Positions 1 to 10,439 of a stretch of DNA of 64,000 nt are shown here, in pieces (position 1 is the first letter of the stretch; the number at the start of each line of letters is the position of its first letter). This stretch comes from Collimonas humicola (GTDB lineage: Bacteria > Pseudomonadota > Gammaproteobacteria > Burkholderiales > Burkholderiaceae_D). Below the pieces are notes generated by a model. It was not told the DNA's origin, ran no database searches, and saw only the letters and a program-made list of their open reading frames with translations. Made by a program: the position numbers and the translations under genes. The DNA lies in contig NZ_JAGQEE010000002.1 in NCBI RefSeq assembly GCF_018304945.1, forward strand, positions 124,001 to 188,000, given 5' to 3'.

Positions 1-119
1 GGCAGCGAGGAAGAGGGTGGCTCCTGTTCTGTTGTTGAGCCGGTGATCGTCGGCCCTTTTTTGAGCAGGTTATCGCGGGGTACTTGTATCATCAAACGCT
101 GTTCTCTTCATCCACATGG

Positions 120-156
120 CCCCATGGGTCTTGGCTGAAAGCCAAGACCCATGGGG
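120..156 (-). terminator. 17-bp perfect hairpin downstream of the RTX gene
   Basis: Bases 120-136 (CCCCATGGGTCTTGGCT) are the exact reverse complement of 140-156, with a three-base GAA loop. The hairpin lies 28 bases past the stop codon of the RTX gene, where a transcription terminator is expected. There is no T-run on either side, so it is either a factor-assisted terminator or mRNA-end stabiliser, or a copy of a palindromic repeat. In the remaining bases of 1-184 I see no gene. Confidence 0.5.
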
Positions 157-184
157 CGCAACGCCGTAGCCTTGGGCGCATGAC

Positions 185-3100
185 TTACTTCCAGCTAGCA
201 GCGATCACCGGGTTCAGCGCCGTTTGGTAATCCGCCGGGAGCGTGGTCTGACCCGCAGCAGGCGGCACGAAGGCTGCCATTGCGGAGACTAGGGCATCGA
301 CTTGACTTTCCAGCAGATGCTTGCCGTTACCCAAATCGAACCCGTCCACATGGTAGGCCGACCCGCTGTACCAGTCTCGCACCGTCAACTTGTCGTTGGT
401 TTCCATCAACGTCAGTAGGAGATCGTTGCCCGTACGCTGCAGCCAGATTTGGCTCTCTGATACGTCAGCGCCAATCATCACACGGTCGCTTTCAGTTCCA
501 GTAGAATCGTAGTTGTTGATGATATCTTTTCCCGAGCCTTTGCCGAACAGGTAAATGTCGTTGCCCGCACCGCCATTCAGGGTGTCGTTGCCATTACCAC
601 CATTGAGAATATCGTTGCCAATCCCGCCATCCAGCGTGTGAGCCATTTCCCGCCCCGTCAGCGTATTGTCGCCAGCCAAGCCCTGCATATGGTTCACTAT
701 GCCGGCAAAGCCGGTATAGATATCATTGCCAGCGGTACCCACCACCCGCTTTGCAATGTCTTCCAACGTCCAGGTCACGCCATCGCTAAATATGAACTGC
801 TCAACCTGGTAGTTACTGTTGTAGAAGTAGCTCTCAACCGTCAGCTCATCAGACGTTCCGTATTTGATTATCAAGTTAGTACCATCACGCATGACTGCTA
901 AAATTTCGCTTGACGCCACATCCGTAAATTGCACCACATCGGTATTCTTCTCTTCTAAAAAGGGCTCCCTGATGACATCAATCCCGTCACCCTTCGACAA
1001 CACATAAGTGTCGTTGCCAGCTCCACCTTTGAGTACATCGTTGCCGACGCCGCCTAACAAGATGTCGTTGCCAATGCCGCCATCGAGTGTGTCGTTACCA
1101 ATACCACCATCCAGCGTGTCAGCCATTTCCCGGCCCGTCAGCGTATCGTCGCCCGCCAAGCCTTGCATATGGTTCACTATGCCGGCAAAGCCAGTATAGA
1201 TATCATTGCCAGCAGTACCCACCACCCGCTTTGCAATGTCCTCCAACGTCCAGGTCACGCCATCACTAAATATGAACTGCTCAACTTGGTAGTTACTGTT
1301 GTAGAAGTAGCTCTCAACCCTCAACTCATCAGACGTCCCGTATTTGATTATCAAGTTAGTACCATCACGCATGACTGCTAAAATTTCACTTGACGCCACA
1401 TCCGTAAATTGCACCACGTCGGTATTCTTCTCTTCTAAAAAGGGCTCCCTGATGACATCAATCCCGTCACCCTTCGACAACACATAAATGTCGTTGCCAG
1501 CTCCGCCTTTGAGTACATCGTTGCCGACGCCGCCTAACAAGATGTCGTTGCCAATGCCGCCATCGAGTGTGTCGTTACCAATACCACCATCCAGCGTGTC
1601 AGCCATTTCCCGGCCCGTCAGCGTATCGTCGCCCGCCAAGCCTTGCATATGGTTCACTATGCCGGCAAAGCCAGTATAGATATCATTGCCAGCAGTACCC
1701 ACCACCCGCTTTGCAATGTCTTCCAACGTCCAGGTTACGCCATCACTGAATGTGAACTGCTCAACCTGGTAGTGACTACTGTAGAAGTAGCTTTCAACCC
1801 TCAGCTCATCAGACGTCCCGTATTTGATTATCAAGTTGGTACCATCACGCATGACTGCTAAAATTTCGCTTGACGCCACATCCGTAAATTGCACCACATC
1901 GGTATTCTTCTCTTCTAAAAAGGGCTCCCTGATGACATCAATCCCGTCACCCTTCGACAACACATAAGTGTCGTTGCCAGCTCCACCTTTGAGTACATCG
2001 TTGCCGACGCCGCCTAACAAGATGTCGTTGCCAATGCCGCCATCGAGTGTATCGTTACCAATACCACCATCCAGCGTGTCAGCCATTTCCCGGCCCGTCA
2101 GCGTATCGTCGCCCGCCAAGCCTTGCATATGGTTCACTATGCCGGCAAAGCCGGTATAGATATCATTGCCAGCAGTACCCACCACCCGCTTTGCAATGTC
2201 TTCCAACGTCCAGGTCACGCCATCACTAAATATGAACTGCTCAACCTGGTAGTTACTGTTGTAGAAGTAGCTCTCAACCCTCAGCTCATCAGACGTCCCG
2301 TATTTGATTATCAAGTTAGTACCATCACGCATGACTGCTAAAATTTCACTTGACGCCACATCCGTAAATTGCACCACATCGGTATTCTTCTCTTCTAAAA
2401 AGGGCTCCCTGATGACATCAATCCCGTCACCCTTCGACAACACATAAGTGTCGTTGCCAGCTCCGCCTTTGAGTACATCGTTGCCAACGCCACCTAACAA
2501 GATGTCGTTATCATCATTTCCATAGAGAGTATCGTTGCCGACGCCGCCTAACAAGATGTCGTTGCCAATGCCGCCATCGAGTGTGTCGTTACCAATACCA
2601 CCATCCAGCGTGTCAGCCATTTCCCGGCCCGTCAGCGTATCGTCGCCAGCCAAGCCCTGCATATGGTTCACTATGCCGGCAAAGCCAGTATAGATATCGT
2701 TGCCAGCAGTACCTACCACCCGTTTTGCAATGTCTTCCAACGTCCAGGTTACGCCATCACTGAATGTGAACTGCTCAACCTGGTAGTGACTACTGTAGAA
2801 GTAGCTCTCAACCCTCAGCTCATCAGACGTCCCGTATTTGATTATCAAGTTGGTACCATCACGCATGACTGCTAAAATTTCGCTTGACGCCACATCCGTA
2901 AATTGCACCACATCGGTATTCTTCTCTTCTAAAAAGGGCTCCCTGATGACATCAATCCCGTCACCCTTCGACAACACATAAGTGTCGTTGCCAGCTCCAC
3001 CTTTGAGTACATCGTTGCCGACGCCGCCTAACAAGATGTCGTTGCCAATGCCGCCATCGAGTGTGTCGTTACCAATACCACCATCCAGCGTGTCAGCCAT

Positions 3101-5998
3101 TTCCCGGCCCGTCAGCGTATCGTCTCCCGCCAAGCCTTGCATATGGTTCACTATGCCGGCAAAGCCGGTATAGATATCATTGCCAGCGGTACCCACCACC
3201 CGCTTTGCAATGTCTTCCAACGTCCAGGTCACGCCATCACTAAATATGAACTGCTCAACCTGGTAGTTACTGTTGTAGAAGTAGCTCTCAACCGTCAGCT
3301 CATCAGACGTTCCGTATTTGATTATCAAGTTAGTACCATCACGCATGACTGCTAAAATTTCGCTTGACGCCACATCCGTAAATTGCACCACATCGGTATT
3401 CTTCTCTTCTAAAAAGGGCTCCCTGATGACATCAATCCCGTCACCCTTCGACAACACATAAGTGTCGTTGCCAGCTCCACCTTTGAGTACATCGTTGCCG
3501 ACGCCGCCTAACAAGATGTCGTTGCCAATGCCGCCATCGAGTGTGTCGTTACCAATACCACCATCCAGCGTGTCAGCCATTTCCCGGCCCGTCAGCGTAT
3601 CGTCGCCCGCCAAGCCTTGCATTTGGTTCACTATGCCGGCAAAGCCGGTATAGATATCATTGCCAGCGGTACCCACCACCCGCTTTGCAATGTCTTCCAA
3701 CGTCCAGGTCACGCCATCACTAAATATGAACTGCTCAACCTGGTAGTTACTGTTGTAGAAGTAGCTCTCAACCGTCAGTTCATCAGACGTCCCGTATTTG
3801 ATTATCAAGTTAGTACCATCACGCATGACTGCTAAAATTTCGCTTGACGCCACATCCGTAAATTGCACCACATCGGTATTCTTCTCTTCTAAAAAGGGCT
3901 CCTTGATGACATCAATCCCGTCACCCTTCGACAACACATAAGTGTCGTTGCCAGCTCCGCCTTTGAGTACATCGCTGCCAATCCCACCATTCAGCGTGTC
4001 AGCCCCCGCCCCACCTTCCAATATGTCATTTCCACCACCGCCGATCAGGATGTCGTCACCATCTGCTGTTTTGATGGTATCTGCTCCGCTCGAGCCAACG
4101 ATCAAATCTGGCCGCGATGTGCCGGTGAGGTTGTGTTCAGTGGCGGCGGCGAAGCGAACTGTCCAGCTGCTCAGTTCTTCGCTAAATGCGCCCAGATCAG
4201 GCGCGAGATTGAGTTGGGTGACAAGGAAGTCGATGGCGTTCCAGTTTAGATTCTTCAGGCGGCTTTCTCCAGCCGCACTCAGAAATTCGACAAGATCAAT
4301 GATCCCATCTCTTGGATTCTCTGCAATGGCTTGTTTGAAGGCATTCTCAAGAAGTTCAAAATCAAACATGTTTTGGCTGCCATTGGGCGCTATGCCAATT
4401 TTCTCAAAATACGGTGCCAATCGTGTTTGAAGCAATAGAGATTCGTAGATGTCGGTCTGAAACCTACTATATGCCAAGGAGATGCTGAAAATTTGCTCAG
4501 CCGTCAACGTTACTGTGACGTTGCCCGAGGTCGAATCCAGAGGCGTAAAGCGCGCCTGGCCACCCGCACCTCCATAGGTGAAACCCATAAATCTCTCGAC
4601 TATTCCCAATTTACGGATGAAGTCGTCATATTCCGCCGTCCCTGTGGTCAAACCGGCGAGGTTATAAGTAAGTTTGACTCCCTGATCTGAAAGTGCGTCG
4701 GCCTGCATCTTCAACGATTTTAGATCAGACGTATCAGCCCACTCCTCGATAAAGCTGCCTAGCAGGTCAAGTTGTGCTTGCCGTGTAGCCTGCTGAGTAT
4801 AATCCTGCACCAAATTTCCCAGGGACGGCGAAAGACTAATTGCTTCACTCAAATCGCGCACGCGGCCAGATCCTCGCATGCCTGGTAATTCTCTGGCTTG
4901 ATCGGTCAAGGGGACACGATCAGTGAATTCACGGTAAAAGGTATCGACCAACAGGTCAAGATTGGCTGCGGTAGAATTTGTTTCACCCGTTATGCCCGTT
5001 GCGCCATTGGAGCGTGTGAAAATACCTGCCGCTGTCTGAATATTTCCGTTCCCCAAATCGGTACGCACTGCTGTTGAATTCACTTCAATCGAAACAATAT
5101 CATTCGCGCTCAACGTAGTCAGTTCATCCGCTTGACTAATGCCGTCCTGGTTCAAGTCACGCCAAATGCGCAAGTTAGCAAAAACGTCGTCGGCTGCGTC
5201 AATTTTTCCATCTTTATTGACGTCAAAATCCTTAAGTGCATCAAAGCCATCGATGGCAAATTGGCCATTGCTTTTTATCGTATCGACACCGAATAATTCA
5301 CGGCCAGAATCGATACTGCCATTGCCGTTTCGGTCAAGTACAAGCCAGCCATCGTCAGGTTTAACCCAGCCGGTTCCCGTTTTGACACCATCGCCATCGT
5401 GGTCAAACAAAATGGTCGTGCCGTCACTGGTACTGGTGGTTTCTACGCCGTCACCGTCAAGATCCAAGGCAAGCGGATCACGTCGCGGGGGTGTAGTTCC
5501 GCCGGCGCCAGCGGAACCTCCGCCGCTGCCAATGCCGCCGGCTGCTCCACGGCCGCCTCCAGCCCCACCAACGCCTCCAGTAGTTCCATTCCACCTATCT
5601 ATCCCTAAAGCATCGTCGATAAATCTGAACGCTGGGTCGAGCGTTCCATTTTTCGATACATAATCCCGCCCCCATTCAATAAGCGCGTCGGTAGCTTCTT
5701 CTGCACCGATTTCCGAAATCTCCTTCCAAATTTTTTGCTCTTTAAGATACTCATCATGAGCCATGTTCTTGCGAATTGAATCGAATACGCGATCCAGCCC
5801 CGTCTTTTGAACGGCACCCACAAAACCACCTGCAACATATCCGACACCAATTCCTGCGGCTATCTCTGCAAGTTTTGTAGCCACCTCAAGTGCAGCATCA
5901 TCAGACTGAGTCCTTTGGTATAGATCATAGGCATCAGATAACTGAGAGGTCTTCTTTTTTAGCCACAAACCCATGCCAACATATTTTGCGACGCTCAT
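185..5998 (-). CDS. Giant RTX-type secreted calcium-binding protein
   Basis: A 1937-residue protein of the RTX class, expected to leave the cell by type I secretion and fold on binding calcium outside. Residues 40-66 are Gly/Ala-rich and hydrophobic, 139-168 form a Gly-rich linker, and 178-292 contain Asp-rich EF-hand-like loops ([42 protein letters not shown]). From about 625 to 1860 there are GGxGNDxL nonapeptides alternating with a haemolysin-related segment ([10 protein letters not shown] ... FSDGVTW) in seven near-identical units. The RTX-free C terminus, ending NPVIAASWK, is where a type I signal would lie. No catalytic domain is recognisable, so adhesin, matrix protein or toxin remain open. 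The ATG follows a GAGGAG ribosome site and shares a base with the stop of the upstream gene. No type I exporter genes lie in this window. GC content is lower than in the core genes to the right. Confidence 0.9.
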   Translation of the reverse strand: MSVAKYVGMGLWLKKKTSQLSDAYDLYQRTQSDDAALEVATKLAEIAAGIGVGYVAGGFVGAVQKTGLDRVFDSIRKNMAHDEYLKEQKIWKEISEIGAEEATDALIEWGRDYVSKNGTLDPAFRFIDDALGIDRWNGTTGGVGGAGGGRGAAGGIGSGGGSAGAGGTTPPRRDPLALDLDGDGVETTSTSDGTTILFDHDGDGVKTGTGWVKPDDGWLVLDRNGNGSIDSGRELFGVDTIKSNGQFAIDGFDALKDFDVNKDGKIDAADDVFANLRIWRDLNQDGISQADELTTLSANDIVSIEVNSTAVRTDLGNGNIQTAAGIFTRSNGATGITGETNSTAANLDLLVDTFYREFTDRVPLTDQARELPGMRGSGRVRDLSEAISLSPSLGNLVQDYTQQATRQAQLDLLGSFIEEWADTSDLKSLKMQADALSDQGVKLTYNLAGLTTGTAEYDDFIRKLGIVERFMGFTYGGAGGQARFTPLDSTSGNVTVTLTAEQIFSISLAYSRFQTDIYESLLLQTRLAPYFEKIGIAPNGSQNMFDFELLENAFKQAIAENPRDGIIDLVEFLSAAGESRLKNLNWNAIDFLVTQLNLAPDLGAFSEELSSWTVRFAAATEHNLTGTSRPDLIVGSSGADTIKTADGDDILIGGGGNDILEGGAGADTLNGGIGSDVLKGGAGNDTYVLSKGDGIDVIKEPFLEEKNTDVVQFTDVASSEILAVMRDGTNLIIKYGTSDELTVESYFYNSNYQVEQFIFSDGVTWTLEDIAKRVVGTAGNDIYTGFAGIVNQMQGLAGDDTLTGREMADTLDGGIGNDTLDGGIGNDILLGGVGNDVLKGGAGNDTYVLSKGDGIDVIREPFLEEKNTDVVQFTDVASSEILAVMRDGTNLIIKYGTSDELTVESYFYNSNYQVEQFIFSDGVTWTLEDIAKRVVGTAGNDIYTGFAGIVNHMQGLAGDDTLTGREMADTLDGGIGNDTLDGGIGNDILLGGVGNDVLKGGAGNDTYVLSKGDGIDVIREPFLEEKNTDVVQFTDVASSEILAVMRDGTNLIIKYGTSDELRVESYFYSSHYQVEQFTFSDGVTWTLEDIAKRVVGTAGNDIYTGFAGIVNHMQGLAGDDTLTGREMADTLDGGIGNDTLDGGIGNDILLGGVGNDTLYGNDDNDILLGGVGNDVLKGGAGNDTYVLSKGDGIDVIREPFLEEKNTDVVQFTDVASSEILAVMRDGTNLIIKYGTSDELRVESYFYNSNYQVEQFIFSDGVTWTLEDIAKRVVGTAGNDIYTGFAGIVNHMQGLAGDDTLTGREMADTLDGGIGNDTLDGGIGNDILLGGVGNDVLKGGAGNDTYVLSKGDGIDVIREPFLEEKNTDVVQFTDVASSEILAVMRDGTNLIIKYGTSDELRVESYFYSSHYQVEQFTFSDGVTWTLEDIAKRVVGTAGNDIYTGFAGIVNHMQGLAGDDTLTGREMADTLDGGIGNDTLDGGIGNDILLGGVGNDVLKGGAGNDIYVLSKGDGIDVIREPFLEEKNTDVVQFTDVASSEILAVMRDGTNLIIKYGTSDELRVESYFYNSNYQVEQFIFSDGVTWTLEDIAKRVVGTAGNDIYTGFAGIVNHMQGLAGDDTLTGREMADTLDGGIGNDTLDGGIGNDILLGGVGNDVLKGGAGNDTYVLSKGDGIDVIREPFLEEKNTDVVQFTDVASSEILAVMRDGTNLIIKYGTSDELTVESYFYNSNYQVEQFIFSDGVTWTLEDIAKRVVGTAGNDIYTGFAGIVNHMQGLAGDNTLTGREMAHTLDGGIGNDILNGGNGNDTLNGGAGNDIYLFGKGSGKDIINNYDSTGTESDRVMIGADVSESQIWLQRTGNDLLLTLMETNDKLTVRDWYSGSAYHVDGFDLGNGKHLLESQVDALVSAMAAFVPPAAGQTTLPADYQTALNPVIAASWK
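626..3980 (-). repeat. Tandem array of seven 480-bp coding repeats
   Basis: The same sequence recurs every 480 bp, for example the stretch starting near 900, 1380, 1860, 2340, 2873, 3353 and 3833. One interval is 534 bp because of a 54-bp insert around 2500-2555 that adds two further RTX nonapeptides. Copies differ by only a few bases. Units 3-4 and 5-6, counted from the N terminus, share the same pair of variants (SSHY/FTF followed by NSNY/FIF), which suggests duplication of a two-unit block. An eighth, diverged unit follows at the C-terminal side. Confidence 0.95.
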
Positions 5999-6390
5999 TA
6001 ATTCGGTCTCCTCAAATATCTATGAGATTCAAAAGCTGCTCCAACAAAGACACACACCACAACCGAAAACTCTATCTGACTGAATAATCCATCTATCCCA
6101 TAGCGCCCGTACAGGAAAGTCCCGAGCAGAGAAAGCAGAATAAATTTTCCTATTGTTATTTTGAATAAGGGATTACCCCTAATTTGAATGCTTGTAGAGC
6201 AGTCAAGTCTTCGTATGGCGCCTAACTCTCTGAAAAAATAAGTCGTAGCAAAAAAAAATATCAGGAAAAAAATCTGCGAATCCTTTTGAGAAAATCGTGG
6301 GTATTTGAGCCCGACTTCGTAAAGAACCCATCCAGTAATCGCAGACACGGCTAGCATCAATAGATACGTAATTTTCAAATACTGCGTCAT
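5998..6390 (-). CDS. Small four-helix membrane protein coupled to the RTX gene
   Basis: A 130-residue protein I do not recognise. It has four hydrophobic segments: roughly residues 7-26, 39-56, 77-94 and 105-122. It has no signal peptide cleavage site and ends RRPN. The ATG at 6390 is preceded by AGAAAGAGG four bases upstream; a GTG at 6432 would add 14 residues but lacks a ribosome site. Its TAA stop overlaps the RTX start codon (TAATG), so the two are very probably translated together. This suggests a partner role such as immunity, membrane anchoring or assistance in export. That role is inference from position only. Confidence 0.65.
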   Translation of the reverse strand: MTQYLKITYLLMLAVSAITGWVLYEVGLKYPRFSQKDSQIFFLIFFFATTYFFRELGAIRRLDCSTSIQIRGNPLFKITIGKFILLSLLGTFLYGRYGIDGLFSQIEFSVVVCVFVGAAFESHRYLRRPN

Positions 6391-7303
6391 ATCCCTCTTT
6401 CTCTTGCTTTCCCACGACACCCCAAAGTACACGGCGATGCAATTTGATGTTCCATACCGTCAAATCCAACGCCTACTCGTGCGCTACACAAAACATCGGA
6501 CTCGTTTTTCCGATCGCGAGAATCTCATCGCGGTCACACTCATGCAAGTTCCTACATGTGCGCAATCACCTACGAAGGCAGGCACGTGATTCGCACTCAA
6601 TAAATCGATTCCGTACATTAATGACTACCGCTGCACTTTTGGCCAAAACGTCGGATAAATCAGCACTTGCTTACGGTTTTATCTCCTACGCTCATATCCC
6701 ACTCGATAGATATTTTCCATTCAGGATAAATTCCGCTGGCGGCGAAGCCGCATTTTCAATTTGGGCGCGCCGATGAATCCGATGGTGATGTTTTTTTGTT
6801 TTCCCGATGCGGGCTTCATGGCGGCATCTCGCACAATATTGCAGGTGCGAGGAAACGGACTGCTCCTGTTGCAGAAGCAGTAAATTGGTAACGTTGGCAT
6901 AACCGGCAGCCGACACAAATCTCCCGCATATGTACGCGCAGATCTTTCGACGATCTCATCACTGTCGCTACAAATTTCTGTAAACCTTAATCACTTTCGT
7001 CCTCAGTTTAGGGCGACCGCTCATTTCAATAGTACGAGCTATCGATAAACTCGAGCATGTCTTGTCGCATCCCATATTGCATTAGCGTGCACTAGCAAGA
7101 TCGGCATCAGACGTCAGGTGTCGGATCAAATCGACGGCGGCAAAGAAGCAGCCTTTTTCCTTTTGCAAATTTGTCGACGCAATGTCGATGATCTGACAAA
7201 CATCCTCGCTTTTCACGCAGAGCCAGTCGGCATTTTCGATTTTCTGATGCCAGGAAATCGCTGATTCCTCGCGCGCGAAATTTTCTCTTGATGGGATAGG
7301 AAA
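6391..7303. other. Gene-free low-GC stretch
   Basis: About 0.9 kb with no reading frame that has a plausible ribosome site, family motif or codon use. It probably holds the promoter of the RTX operon at its left end and of the pilin gene at its right end. A sequence with the spacing of a sigma-54 promoter (AGGCAC-N5-TCGC at 6580-6593) is present but has two mismatches and lies 700 bases from the pilin gene. It could be the remains of decayed mobile DNA, but I cannot name any element. Confidence 0.4.
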
Positions 7304-7798
7304 ATGAAAAAAATTAACATGGTGAAATCCGGACAACGTGGCTTCACGTTGATCGAATTAATGATTGTGGTGGCGATTATTGGCATCTTGGCGACATTAG
7401 CATTACCGGCCTATCAAGATTACACAATCCGTGCCAAAGTCTCTGAAGGGCTGTCTTTAGCTGCGCCAGCGAAGCTGGCGTTGGCCGAAGCGGCAGCACA
7501 TGGGAGCATTAATACGGTGACAAATGCCACCGGGCCAGATAATCTTACGGGTCTGCCCGCTGCAACAACTTTTAACAGCAAATTGGTGGAAAGTGTTACA
7601 GCTGTAGGAACCAGTGCGGCTAATGCCAATCCTCAGACGGCAACCATCACTATCCTGTACCTACCTGCGGGGACCAATGTTCCGGCGGCTATGGGAGGGA
7701 AAAAGCTGGTACTTAACGGTTCTTTCGGCGTAGGTAGTTCCATTTGGACGATTGACGCTGCTACAGACTTGGAACCACACCATCGGCCCAGAATTTAA
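7304..7798 (+). CDS. Type IV pilin (PilA-like), C terminus possibly frameshifted
   Basis: Major-pilin-like protein of 164 residues. The class III signal [10 protein letters not shown] is followed by the usual hydrophobic spine helix ([18 protein letters not shown]), so prepilin peptidase PilD would cut before Phe14. The globular part has the Ala/Thr/Gly-rich composition typical of such pilins. The family normally ends in a KYLP-like segment, often with a disulphide pair. Here the frame ends [11 protein letters not shown] without cysteines, while the next frame reads [12 protein letters not shown] before its own stop at about 7835. A one-base deletion near 7773 is therefore likely. The ATG follows GATAGGAA; a second ATG lies five codons in. 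No other pilus genes are nearby, as is common for pilA. Confidence 0.8.
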   Translation: MKKINMVKSGQRGFTLIELMIVVAIIGILATLALPAYQDYTIRAKVSEGLSLAAPAKLALAEAAAHGSINTVTNATGPDNLTGLPAATTFNSKLVESVTAVGTSAANANPQTATITILYLPAGTNVPAAMGGKKLVLNGSFGVGSSIWTIDAATDLEPHHRPRI

Positions 7799-7860
7799 AT
7801 ACCTGGTATTTAACGAAACAGATTTTATATCTTAACCCCACCACTCTATATGGGGATGAC

Positions 7861-7897
7861 AGCAATACCGCTCAGTAATGATCCGAGCGGTATTGCT
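7861..7897 (+). terminator. Hairpin terminator after the pilin gene
   Basis: AGCAATACCGCTC at 7861-7873 pairs perfectly with 7885-7897, with an 11-base loop. It is followed by the T-rich CATTTAT. It lies 62 bases past the pilin stop codon. Confidence 0.6.
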
Positions 7898-8059
7898 CAT
7901 TTATCCCTGCTTAGGGACAAGGATGCAAGCGCTTTCCACCACGCCCGGGCTTTTGTGCGTTGAGTGATGAACGTCAGCAACGTTTGTGTCTGGATTCGAA
8001 CTCTTGCTCTGACTTGCTGGTGTCTGCCAACTGATAGATAACATCTACCAACAGAAAAA

Positions 8060-8911
8060 TCAGTCGAGCAGCACACACTCCAAATTTTGATATCCAGCCC
8101 AGCTGGCATGCGGCGCCAGCGTGACCGAATGCACGACGGCAGCGGCTTCCACACAAACGAAATGCTGGTAGGAATCGAGCTTCAGGTCGGCCATTTTTTC
8201 ACAGCCGTTTTCCCATGGATTCCAGACGACCGCATCGGTAAATCCGGATTGCGTCGCGATGATGCTGTGCTTGCGGCCGCTGACGGTAATCGGCTTGTCG
8301 ACTGAAAAATACACGCGATCGACTTCCCTTGTGATGTGCAAAACCTCTTCTTCCGCCTGCTTGATGCGGCGGCCGTCGACTGAATCGCGATAACGATAGC
8401 CGCTCAGGCCGTACAGCGCCGTGTCGGCAATTTGCGCATTCAGGTAAGTATGCAGAGCGCTGGTGAAATCGAAAGATTGGTCGCCGGTGTTGGTAACGAT
8501 CAACTCGGTATTCAGTGTCTGCCCAGAAAATTTGACGCGCAGCTCCAACGCAAAGGCGTGAGGAAAAATTTCCCGGGTTTCTTCAGAATCGCGCAGGCCA
8601 AGCCGCAGCAATCCGCTGCCGTCGACCTGCCGCGACGACTCCAGCAAAGTCCATGGACTGACACGGGCAAAGCCGTGCTTGGGCAAGGGTCCTTCGCTGG
8701 AAAATTGCGGGAAAACCACCGGGATGCCGCCGCGGATCGGGCTATCGCTGCGCCAGCTATTCAATGGGCTCATGAACAAGCGTTCGACGCCGTCCGGCGT
8801 GCGCCAGGAACAGACGTGGCCGCCGTGCAAGGTGATCTCCACCTGCGCGCCGTCGGCTGCGGTGGCGACGATGAATTCGTTAGTCGGTTGATGGTTGTGC
8901 GGATTGGGCAA
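8060..8911 (-). CDS. D-hexose-6-phosphate mutarotase (YeaD-like)
   Basis: A 283-residue aldose-1-epimerase fold protein of the glucose-6-phosphate 1-epimerase family (EC 5.1.3.15), which speeds interconversion of the alpha and beta anomers of hexose 6-phosphates in the cytoplasm. Family marks are RGGIPVVFPQFS followed by KHGFAR with the catalytic His, and a conserved Glu near KLDSYQHFVCVEAA in the C-terminal third. The length is normal for the family. The start is a TTG at 8911 with GAGGAG seven bases upstream; no ATG lies nearby. It stands alone, with no sugar pathway genes next to it. Confidence 0.88.
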   Translation of the reverse strand: MPNPHNHQPTNEFIVATAADGAQVEITLHGGHVCSWRTPDGVERLFMSPLNSWRSDSPIRGGIPVVFPQFSSEGPLPKHGFARVSPWTLLESSRQVDGSGLLRLGLRDSEETREIFPHAFALELRVKFSGQTLNTELIVTNTGDQSFDFTSALHTYLNAQIADTALYGLSGYRYRDSVDGRRIKQAEEEVLHITREVDRVYFSVDKPITVSGRKHSIIATQSGFTDAVVWNPWENGCEKMADLKLDSYQHFVCVEAAAVVHSVTLAPHASWAGYQNLECVLLD

Positions 8912-9003
8912 GGTCAGTCTCCTCTGGCTATCCTCCCATTATGCTCCCGAGCCTTGTATTTCCCAATACCTGGCCGGTCCCCGGATGGCAGCCGGCACGG
9001 TTG

Positions 9004-9495
9004 TTATGCCGGCTTGGGAACCGGCACCGCCAGGCTGATGCCATGCTGCTTGAAACCGAAATTTTCGTAGAAGCGATGGGCGTCCATGCGCTTGAGGTTG
9101 GAAGACAGCGCGATCTTGTAACAACCGGCCTCGCCGGCAATCCGCACCGCGTGATCGAGCATCGCGCTACCGATGCCCTGCCCCCGGCAGGCGCGGCTGA
9201 CGACGACGGCGTCCAGTACGGCCTGCTGGGTGCCTTCATGGGTCAGGCTGCAAAATACCAGGATGCTGAAGGTGCCAACCGCGACGTCGTCGGCAAAGAC
9301 CAGGTAGGCCCGGAAATAGGGATAGGCGGCCATCCTGCCCATGATCTGGCGCGCGCCGTCGGCATCCAGCGTGGCGTCGCGCGCCGGCTCTTCATCCATG
9401 TCGGCCAGCAGGGCTACCAGGGTTTCGGCATCGTCAGGGGTGGCCTGGCGCACGGTCAGATGCGGCGCCGGCTCGATGGCGGTTGAAGAAGTCAT
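9004..9495 (-). CDS. GNAT-family N-acetyltransferase
   Basis: A 163-residue single-domain acetyltransferase. Residues 14-150 form the GNAT fold, with the acetyl-CoA pyrophosphate-binding motif RGQGIGSAML in motif A followed by KIALSSN and RFYENFGF, the usual motif B ending. The acceptor substrate cannot be told from the sequence. The ATG at 9495 has GGAG nine bases upstream. It lies between the mutarotase and phnE in the same orientation but is separated from phnE by a strong terminator, so it is probably transcribed on its own. Confidence 0.85.
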   Translation of the reverse strand: MTSSTAIEPAPHLTVRQATPDDAETLVALLADMDEEPARDATLDADGARQIMGRMAAYPYFRAYLVFADDVAVGTFSILVFCSLTHEGTQQAVLDAVVVSRACRGQGIGSAMLDHAVRIAGEAGCYKIALSSNLKRMDAHRFYENFGFKQHGISLAVPVPKPA

Positions 9496-9556
9496 GCGTC
9501 GTTACTCCGGGTCGGATTGATACGGGAAAATAAAGATCATGCCGAAAATCCGGCGC

Positions 9557-9605
9557 AAAAAAAAATGGCGCCATCGGCTTGCGATACCTCGCAAGCGATG
9601 CGCCA
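9557..9605 (-). terminator. Intrinsic terminator of the phnCDE operon
   Basis: Bases 9566-9604 form a bulged hairpin (arms reading TGGCGC-ATCG-CTTGCGA). On the minus strand it is followed by nine T residues (9557-9565). It lies 28 bases past the phnE stop. Confidence 0.85.
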
Positions 9606-9632
9606 TCAACGGGGATGCGTACAGAAACTTAA

Positions 9633-10436
9633 TTAAATAAACAGCTTGCGCATGCGCGACGACACCAGGTCGATCAGGCTGACTGCAATCACGATCATGA
9701 TCAACACCGAGCATGTCTGTGCGTATTCGAAACTGCGGATGACTTCCCACAGGATCACACCGATGCCGCCGGCGCCGACCATGCCAACCACTGTCGCCGA
9801 ACGCACATTGGCTTCGAAGCGATACAGCACGTAGGAAATCCAGAGCGGCATCACTTGCGGCAACACGCCGTAGACGATTTCTTCCAGCGCGTTGGCGCCG
9901 GTGGCACGGATACCTTCGACCGGTTGCGGGTCGATGGCTTCCACGGCCTCCGAAAACAGTTTCGACAAGGTCCCGGTGGTAGCAACAAACAACGCCAGCA
10001 CGCCAGCAAACGGCCCCAGACCAACCGCCACCACGAACAGCATCGCGAACACCATTTCATTGATCGCCCGTGCCGCATCCATCAAACGGCGCACCGGCTG
10101 GTTGACCCAGGCTGGCGCGATATTCGAGGATGCCAGCAAGCCGCACGGTACTGCGCAGACCACTGCCAGCGCGGTGCCCCAGACCGCAATCTGTATCGTC
10201 ACCAGCAGCTCTTGCAGATAAGTGCGCCACTCGTGAAAGTCAGGCGGGAAGAAGCTGGCGGCGTAGGTTCCCATGTTGCCGCCGTCGCGCAGCAGTTCCA
10301 GCGGGCGCATGTCAGCGCCCTTCCAGGAGGCGATCAGGACTGCCAGCAGCACGCCCCAGAACAACGTGCGGCCAATCGATTGCTTTGGCGGCTCAGGGAA
10401 CGTAGTTTGCATTTTCAGAGGTACGGAACTTGTCAT
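9633..10436 (-). CDS. phnE: Phosphonate ABC transporter, permease
   Basis: A 267-residue inner-membrane permease of the PhnE family. It has an N-terminal helix ([14 protein letters not shown]), four to five further membrane segments and the permease EAA-type loop around [33 protein letters not shown], which contacts the ATPase. The C-terminal helices contain [14 protein letters not shown]. It starts three bases after the phnD stop, so it is the last gene of a tight three-gene unit. Only one permease gene is present, so the channel would be a homodimer. No C-P lyase or phosphonatase gene is nearby; the substrate could be phosphonate, phosphite or a similar compound. Confidence 0.92.
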   Translation of the reverse strand: MTSSVPLKMQTTFPEPPKQSIGRTLFWGVLLAVLIASWKGADMRPLELLRDGGNMGTYAASFFPPDFHEWRTYLQELLVTIQIAVWGTALAVVCAVPCGLLASSNIAPAWVNQPVRRLMDAARAINEMVFAMLFVVAVGLGPFAGVLALFVATTGTLSKLFSEAVEAIDPQPVEGIRATGANALEEIVYGVLPQVMPLWISYVLYRFEANVRSATVVGMVGAGGIGVILWEVIRSFEYAQTCSVLIMIVIAVSLIDLVSSRMRKLFI

Positions 10437-10439
10437 TGC

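Noticed and set aside
626-3980. Regular repeats suggesting a CRISPR array, and repeated 60-72 codon frames on the plus strand
   Set aside because: The repeats are long coding units of the RTX protein. The plus-strand frames are shadows that recur only because the DNA repeats.
6580-6593. Sigma-54-like promoter AGGCAC-N5-TCGC
   Set aside because: Two mismatches to the consensus and about 700 bases from the nearest plus-strand gene.
6692-6916. Possible small Cys/His-rich protein or transposase remnant on the minus strand
   Set aside because: The CARC-HHH pattern is suggestive, but no start site or family match could be supported.
7980-8010. GTTCGAATC-like T-arm on the minus strand, suggesting a tRNA
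   Set aside because: No acceptor stem, D-arm or anticodon arm can be assembled around it.
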